From Neisseria shayeganii 871 (GTDB taxonomy: Bacteria; Pseudomonadota; Gammaproteobacteria; Burkholderiales; Neisseriaceae): 63,188 nucleotides of DNA. Shown here one piece after another: positions 60,318-63,188 of this stretch. Location of the stretch: the NCBI RefSeq assembly GCF_000226875.1, contig NZ_JH164926.1, positions 177,819-241,006 on the forward strand, given 5' to 3'. Numbering within the stretch: position 1 is the stretch's first letter; each line of letters starts with the position of its first letter. Made by a program: the position numbers and the translations under genes. The notes under the pieces are model-generated. The model made no database searches, was not told the DNA's origin, and saw only the letters and a list, made by a program, of their open reading frames with translations.

Positions 60318-61160
60318 TCAGCCGGCTTTGCCGGCCGATTGCGTTTCTTGTTCTTCGGCCGCTTTGCGCTCCTTCAGATAGCGGATGGCGGCGGCTTTTT
60401 GCGCTTCGTCGCCGTAACGCACATCTCGCTGGGCACGACGGAAGGCGGCTTTGTCTTGTGCATCGGCAATTTCGCGTTCGCGAAAAGCTTCGCGGTTACT
60501 GGGCACGCTGCGTTGGTTTTGCAGGGCTTGGGCACGGGCCATGGCCTGGGCGATCAGGGCGGCGGGATCGATGGCGCCATTCGCCGCCGGCTCGGTATTG
60601 GCCGTTTGTTTGGCACGGTGGGCGGCCGCCCGTTCGGCCAGATAGGCGCTGCGTTCGTCGGCCAGCCGTTGAAGACGGGTTTGGCGGCGTTGGTAGCGGG
60701 TTTTGGCATGGGCGGCCGCGGCTCGGCGTTCCGGTCGGGCGCGGGGCAGGAAGGCATCCGGCACCGGATGCAGCTCGATGCAGTCCACCGGGCAGGGCGG
60801 CAGGCACAGCTCGCAGCCGGTACATTCGTCGGCCAATACGGTGTGCATCTGCTTAGACGCCCCCATGATGGCGTCCACCGGGCAGGCTTTGATGCAGGCG
60901 GTGCAGCCGATGCAGGCGGCTTCGTCAATATAAGCCAGCACTTTGGGCGTGGCGGCTTTGTCTGCCTGTTCGAGCGGACGCGGCGGGAGGTCGAGCAGGG
61001 CGGCCAGTTCGCGCATTACGGTTTCGCCGCCGGGCGGGCACAGGTGGATGCCCGCTTCGCCTGCGGCCATGGCTTCGGCGTAGGGTGCGCAACCGTCAAA
61101 ACCGCATTGGCGGCATTGGGTTTGCGGCAACAGCGCTTCGAGGTCGGCAGCAGTGCTCAT
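60318..61160 (-). CDS. rsxB: RnfB-like ferredoxin, stand-alone
   Basis: A 280-residue protein with three iron-sulfur motifs. An RnfB-type cluster is formed by C16, C19, C24 and C41 (LPQTQCRQCGFDGCAPY). It is followed by two [4Fe-4S] ferredoxin motifs (CIGCTACIKACPVDAI and CTGCELCLPPCPVDCI). The C-terminal 130 residues are a highly charged, Arg/Ala/Glu-rich probable coiled coil. It lacks the N-terminal membrane anchor of true RnfB, and no rnfACDGE genes are nearby. Such solo proteins are common in betaproteobacteria; the partner is unknown. I prefer the ATG at 61160 to a TTG 12 bases upstream. Confidence 0.85.
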   Translation of the reverse strand: MSTAADLEALLPQTQCRQCGFDGCAPYAEAMAAGEAGIHLCPPGGETVMRELAALLDLPPRPLEQADKAATPKVLAYIDEAACIGCTACIKACPVDAIMGASKQMHTVLADECTGCELCLPPCPVDCIELHPVPDAFLPRARPERRAAAAHAKTRYQRRQTRLQRLADERSAYLAERAAAHRAKQTANTEPAANGAIDPAALIAQAMARAQALQNQRSVPSNREAFREREIADAQDKAAFRRAQRDVRYGDEAQKAAAIRYLKERKAAEEQETQSAGKAG

Positions 61161-61277
61161 ACCGTGATTCAAGATTCCAAAACAAAACCGGCGCGCATTT
61201 TAACATGCCTCCCGGCTTCAGGTGGCCTCAATCGGCAGGCTACCTGAAAGCTGCCGTGGCTGTTATTATCCGCCGCC

Positions 61278-62063
61278 ATGAATACGCTTTCTTCCGCCCA
61301 AAACCCCGCCTTAAAACACTTGGCCAAGCTGCTGCAAAGCGGCCGCGCCCGCCGCCAGCACGGGCAGGCTGTGTTTGAGGGCGTGCATTTGTTGTCCGCC
61401 TGCCTGGACAGCGGCATCCGCCCGCTGAAGGTTTATGTGCCGGCACACCGTTTCAGCCAGCCCGAAACCTCGGCCCTGCTTGCTCGTTTGGCGGCAAACG
61501 ACGTGGTGCAGGTGGGCGGCGAAGCTTTGCAGAAAATCACCAGCCTCACCGACGCCGAGGAAATCACCGCCCTGATTGCCTTGCCACCCGTTCCGGCTTT
61601 CGACGGCGGGGCGGATTGTGTGGTGTTGGAGCGGATACAGGATCCGGGCAATATCGGCACCATTTTGCGCAGCGCGGCAGCGGCGGGCGTTAAACAGGTG
61701 GTATTGGACAAAGGCTGCGCCGATATCTGGTCGCCGAAAGTGTTGCGCGCCGGCATGGGCGCCCATTTTCTGTTGCAGTTGCACAGCGGCGTCGATTTGC
61801 CGGCTTGGCGGCAACATTGCCGTGTGCCTTTGCTGGCCACCGCCCTGCATACGGACAGCATCTCTTTATATGATTGCCGCTTGAGCGCTCCGACGGCTTG
61901 GCTGTTCGGCAACGAAGGCAGCGGCGTCAGCCCGGCCATGCAGGAGGTGGCCGACGGCTTGGTACACATTCCCATGCTCGGCGCCACCGAATCGCTGAAT
62001 GTGGCGATGGCCGCCACGGTTTGCCTGTTTGAACAGATGCGCCAGCGCATGGCCGCCGCCTGA
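61278..62063 (+). CDS. TrmH/SpoU-family RNA 2'-O-methyltransferase
   Basis: A 261-residue SPOUT methyltransferase. The N-terminal substrate-binding domain (FEGVHLLSACLDSG) is followed by the knotted domain with the three family motifs: ERIQDPGNIGTILRSA, WLFGNEGSGVSP and IPMLGATESLNVAMAA. It methylates a ribose 2'-OH in rRNA or tRNA. The exact target is not deducible; TrmH-family members annotated as RlmB or TsnR-like are relatives. It is divergent from the RnfB-like gene. The DUS at about 61240 lies in the shared upstream region and another (about 62119) downstream. Confidence 0.88.
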   Translation: MNTLSSAQNPALKHLAKLLQSGRARRQHGQAVFEGVHLLSACLDSGIRPLKVYVPAHRFSQPETSALLARLAANDVVQVGGEALQKITSLTDAEEITALIALPPVPAFDGGADCVVLERIQDPGNIGTILRSAAAAGVKQVVLDKGCADIWSPKVLRAGMGAHFLLQLHSGVDLPAWRQHCRVPLLATALHTDSISLYDCRLSAPTAWLFGNEGSGVSPAMQEVADGLVHIPMLGATESLNVAMAATVCLFEQMRQRMAAA

Positions 62064-62145
62064 AGATTGTGTGCCATAGACCACAGCACGCGCATTTCAG
62101 ACGGGCGGGGCGGCTTTTCAGGTAGCCTTTTGTTTGCATCCGTGG

Positions 62146-62254
62146 CATAATCCGCCCTCTTGTTTTTGAGTAAACAGGAAACTATTGGAGTTGGTCAGGG
62201 TTTGCGCTCAGCCAACTTGTCCCGCCGTAAGGCAGATTTTTCGGAGTTTTTATC
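62146..62254 (+). promoter_or_regulatory. rpsO promoter -10 and leader
   Basis: CATAAT (62146-62151) lies about 105 bp before the rpsO ATG; a clear -35 is not visible. The leader has TTTTCGGAG as ribosome-binding site. In enterobacteria S15 represses its own mRNA through a pseudoknot in this region. I could not draw a convincing counterpart here. Confidence 0.35.
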
Positions 62255-62524
62255 ATGGCATTGTCCGTAGAACAAAAAGCACAAATCGTTAAAGATTTCC
62301 AACGCAAAGAAGGCGATACCGGTTCTTCTGAAGTGCAGATCGCGTTGCTGACTTTCCGCATCAACGACCTGACCCCCCACTTCAAAGCCAACCCCAAAGA
62401 CCATCACAGCCGTCGCGGCTTGTTGAAAATGGTGAGCGCCCGCCGCCGTCTGCTGGCCTACCTGCGCCGCACCGACGCCGACACTTACCGCAGCGTGATT
62501 ACCCGCTTGGGCCTGCGTAAATAA
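62255..62524 (+). CDS. rpsO: 30S ribosomal protein S15
   Basis: An 89-residue primary 16S rRNA-binding protein of the small-subunit platform. It shows the family pattern: KDFQRKEGDTGSSEVQIALLT near the N-terminus (in parts KDFQRKEGDTGSSEV, QIALLT), then DHHSRRGLLKMVSARRRLLAYL and a terminal RLGLRK. It has the standard length and a good GGAG site. A Rho-independent terminator follows at 62541-62576. No pnp gene is adjacent, unlike in E. coli. Confidence 0.98.
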   Translation: MALSVEQKAQIVKDFQRKEGDTGSSEVQIALLTFRINDLTPHFKANPKDHHSRRGLLKMVSARRRLLAYLRRTDADTYRSVITRLGLRK

Positions 62525-62540
62525 TTGCCGTTTTGTGCTG

Positions 62541-62576
62541 AATGCCGCCGCAACCTTGTTGCCGGCGGCATTTTTG
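62541..62576 (+). terminator. Terminator of rpsO
   Basis: AATGCCGCCG (62541-62550) pairs with CGGCGGCATT (62563-62572) and is followed by TTTGTT, 17 bp after the stop. Confidence 0.85.
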
Positions 62577-62620
62577 TTGCCCATAATGCAGTTTTACCGT
62601 TTTTTTTTAGGAGCCGTGTG

Positions 62621-63163
62621 ATGACCTCTGTTTATGATTTCACTGTAACCGATGTGCAAGGACAACCGGTGGATTTGAGCCGTTACCGCGGTCAGGTTTT
62701 GCTGATCGTGAACACCGCCACCCGCTGCGGCCTAACGCCGCAGTACGCCGCTTTACAGCAGCTGCACGAGCAATACCACAGCCGAGGCTTGGAGATTTTG
62801 GATTTTCCCTGCAACCAGTTCCGCAATCAGGCGCCCGAAGACAGCGGCGAAATCGCCCAAATCTGTGAAACGCGTTTCGGTGTCCGATTCCCGATTTTCG
62901 AAAAAATCGATGTCAACGGCCCTAATGAGCACCCCTTATACGGCTACCTGAAACAGCAGCAGCCGGAAGACCGCGGCAACGCCGGCTTCAAGGATTTGCT
63001 GATCCGATTGGCCTCTCTGGGCGAAAAGCGCGAAGGCAGCGACATCAAGTGGAACTTCACCAAGTTTCTGGTAAACCGGGAAGGTGAAGTGGTGGCCCGT
63101 TTCGCGCCGAGCGTGGCACCGGAAGAGTTGGCGGCCGACATTGAAGCCCTGTTGCCGGCCTAA
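62621..63163 (+). CDS. Glutathione peroxidase family protein (cysteine type)
   Basis: A 180-residue thioredoxin-fold peroxidase. The peroxidatic residue is Cys36 in VNTATRCGLTPQY, where animal enzymes have selenocysteine. The conserved tryptophan is in DIKWNFTKFLV, and FPCNQF is the second family motif. It removes hydroperoxides with thioredoxin or glutathione. The second ribosome-binding AGGAG stands just before the ATG at 62621; the longer frame starts with TTG and includes the rpsO terminator, so it is not used. A near-DUS (CGGCTACCTGAA) is read in frame as G-Y-L-K. It is the last gene in the window. Confidence 0.93.
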   Translation: MTSVYDFTVTDVQGQPVDLSRYRGQVLLIVNTATRCGLTPQYAALQQLHEQYHSRGLEILDFPCNQFRNQAPEDSGEIAQICETRFGVRFPIFEKIDVNGPNEHPLYGYLKQQQPEDRGNAGFKDLLIRLASLGEKREGSDIKWNFTKFLVNREGEVVARFAPSVAPEELAADIEALLPA

Positions 63164-63188
63164 TGGTTAAAAAAAAGCGGCTTTAGAG

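Noticed and set aside
62096..62105. TTCAGACGGG as a second canonical Neisseria DUS
   Set aside because: The reverse complement is CCCGTCTGAA; the first core base differs from GCCGTCTGAA, so it is not an exact DUS and one mismatch in a 10-mer is not strong evidence.

Overview
The window is chromosomal DNA of a member of the Neisseriaceae, almost certainly Eikenella or a very close relative. The main evidence is the 12-base word AGGCTACCTGAA, of which I counted about 54 exact copies on both strands (roughly one per 1.2 kb). This is the DNA uptake sequence (DUS) dialect known for Eikenella. Gene content and order (hisZ next to purA, a stand-alone RnfB-like protein, ccoG-fixH, miaB, a sucCD pair) also fit a GC-rich betaproteobacterium. 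I saw no rRNA, tRNA, CRISPR array, prophage or intact transposase.

Layout: 1-10 kb carries asmA, a ZIP metal transporter behind a Fur-like box, dnaE, an Lrp-type regulator divergent from a RarD-type transporter, and hemW. An AT-rich orphan membrane gene and a gene-poor stretch follow (10.1-11.0 kb). Then come miaB, sucCD (with a structured leader), a tripartite efflux operon (MFS pump, adaptor, outer-membrane lipoprotein) and greB. From 20.2 to 28.9 kb lies a catabolic cluster: acyl-CoA ligase, both methylcrotonyl-CoA carboxylase subunits, methylglutaconyl-CoA hydratase, HMG-CoA lyase and isovaleryl-CoA dehydrogenase, which together would turn isovalerate or leucine carbon into acetyl-CoA and acetoacetate. 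29-36.5 kb holds a putative lysozyme-inhibitor lipoprotein, apaH, ridA, a nitronate-monooxygenase-like enzyme, a lipoprotein built of 11-residue repeats, the overlapping queC-queD-queE operon behind a preQ1-I-like leader, and ilvE. 36.8-43.4 kb has amino-acid and uracil transporters, several small secreted or uncharacterised proteins and hemH. 43.4-63.2 kb has ftsK, maeB, ccoG-fixH, argC, two paralogous membrane proteins, leuA, purA-hisZ, kdsA, an RnfB-like ferredoxin, a TrmH-type methyltransferase, rpsO and a glutathione peroxidase.

Most notable observations: (1) leuA is fused in frame to an 80-residue helix-turn-helix domain, and its promoter and ribosome-binding site are studded with TAGACA/TGTCTA half-sites. 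This suggests a leucine-binding biosynthetic enzyme that represses its own gene. (2) A non-coding mobile-looking element (about 90-180 bp, ends GAGACCTTTGC / GCAAAGGTCTC) occurs four times in full or nearly so, each time directly against a DUS or DUS-like word, plus one end at the left window edge. (3) A preQ1-I-like riboswitch candidate before queC has a GC-rich hairpin inserted in its A-rich tail. (4) leuA contains an AT-richer central block and is followed by a canonical Neisseria DUS (ATGCCGTCTGAA), pointing to import from Neisseria.

Most transcription units end in hairpins built from an inverted pair of DUS, so the uptake word also serves as the stem of many terminators here. All functional calls rest on reading the protein sequences; no database search was possible.
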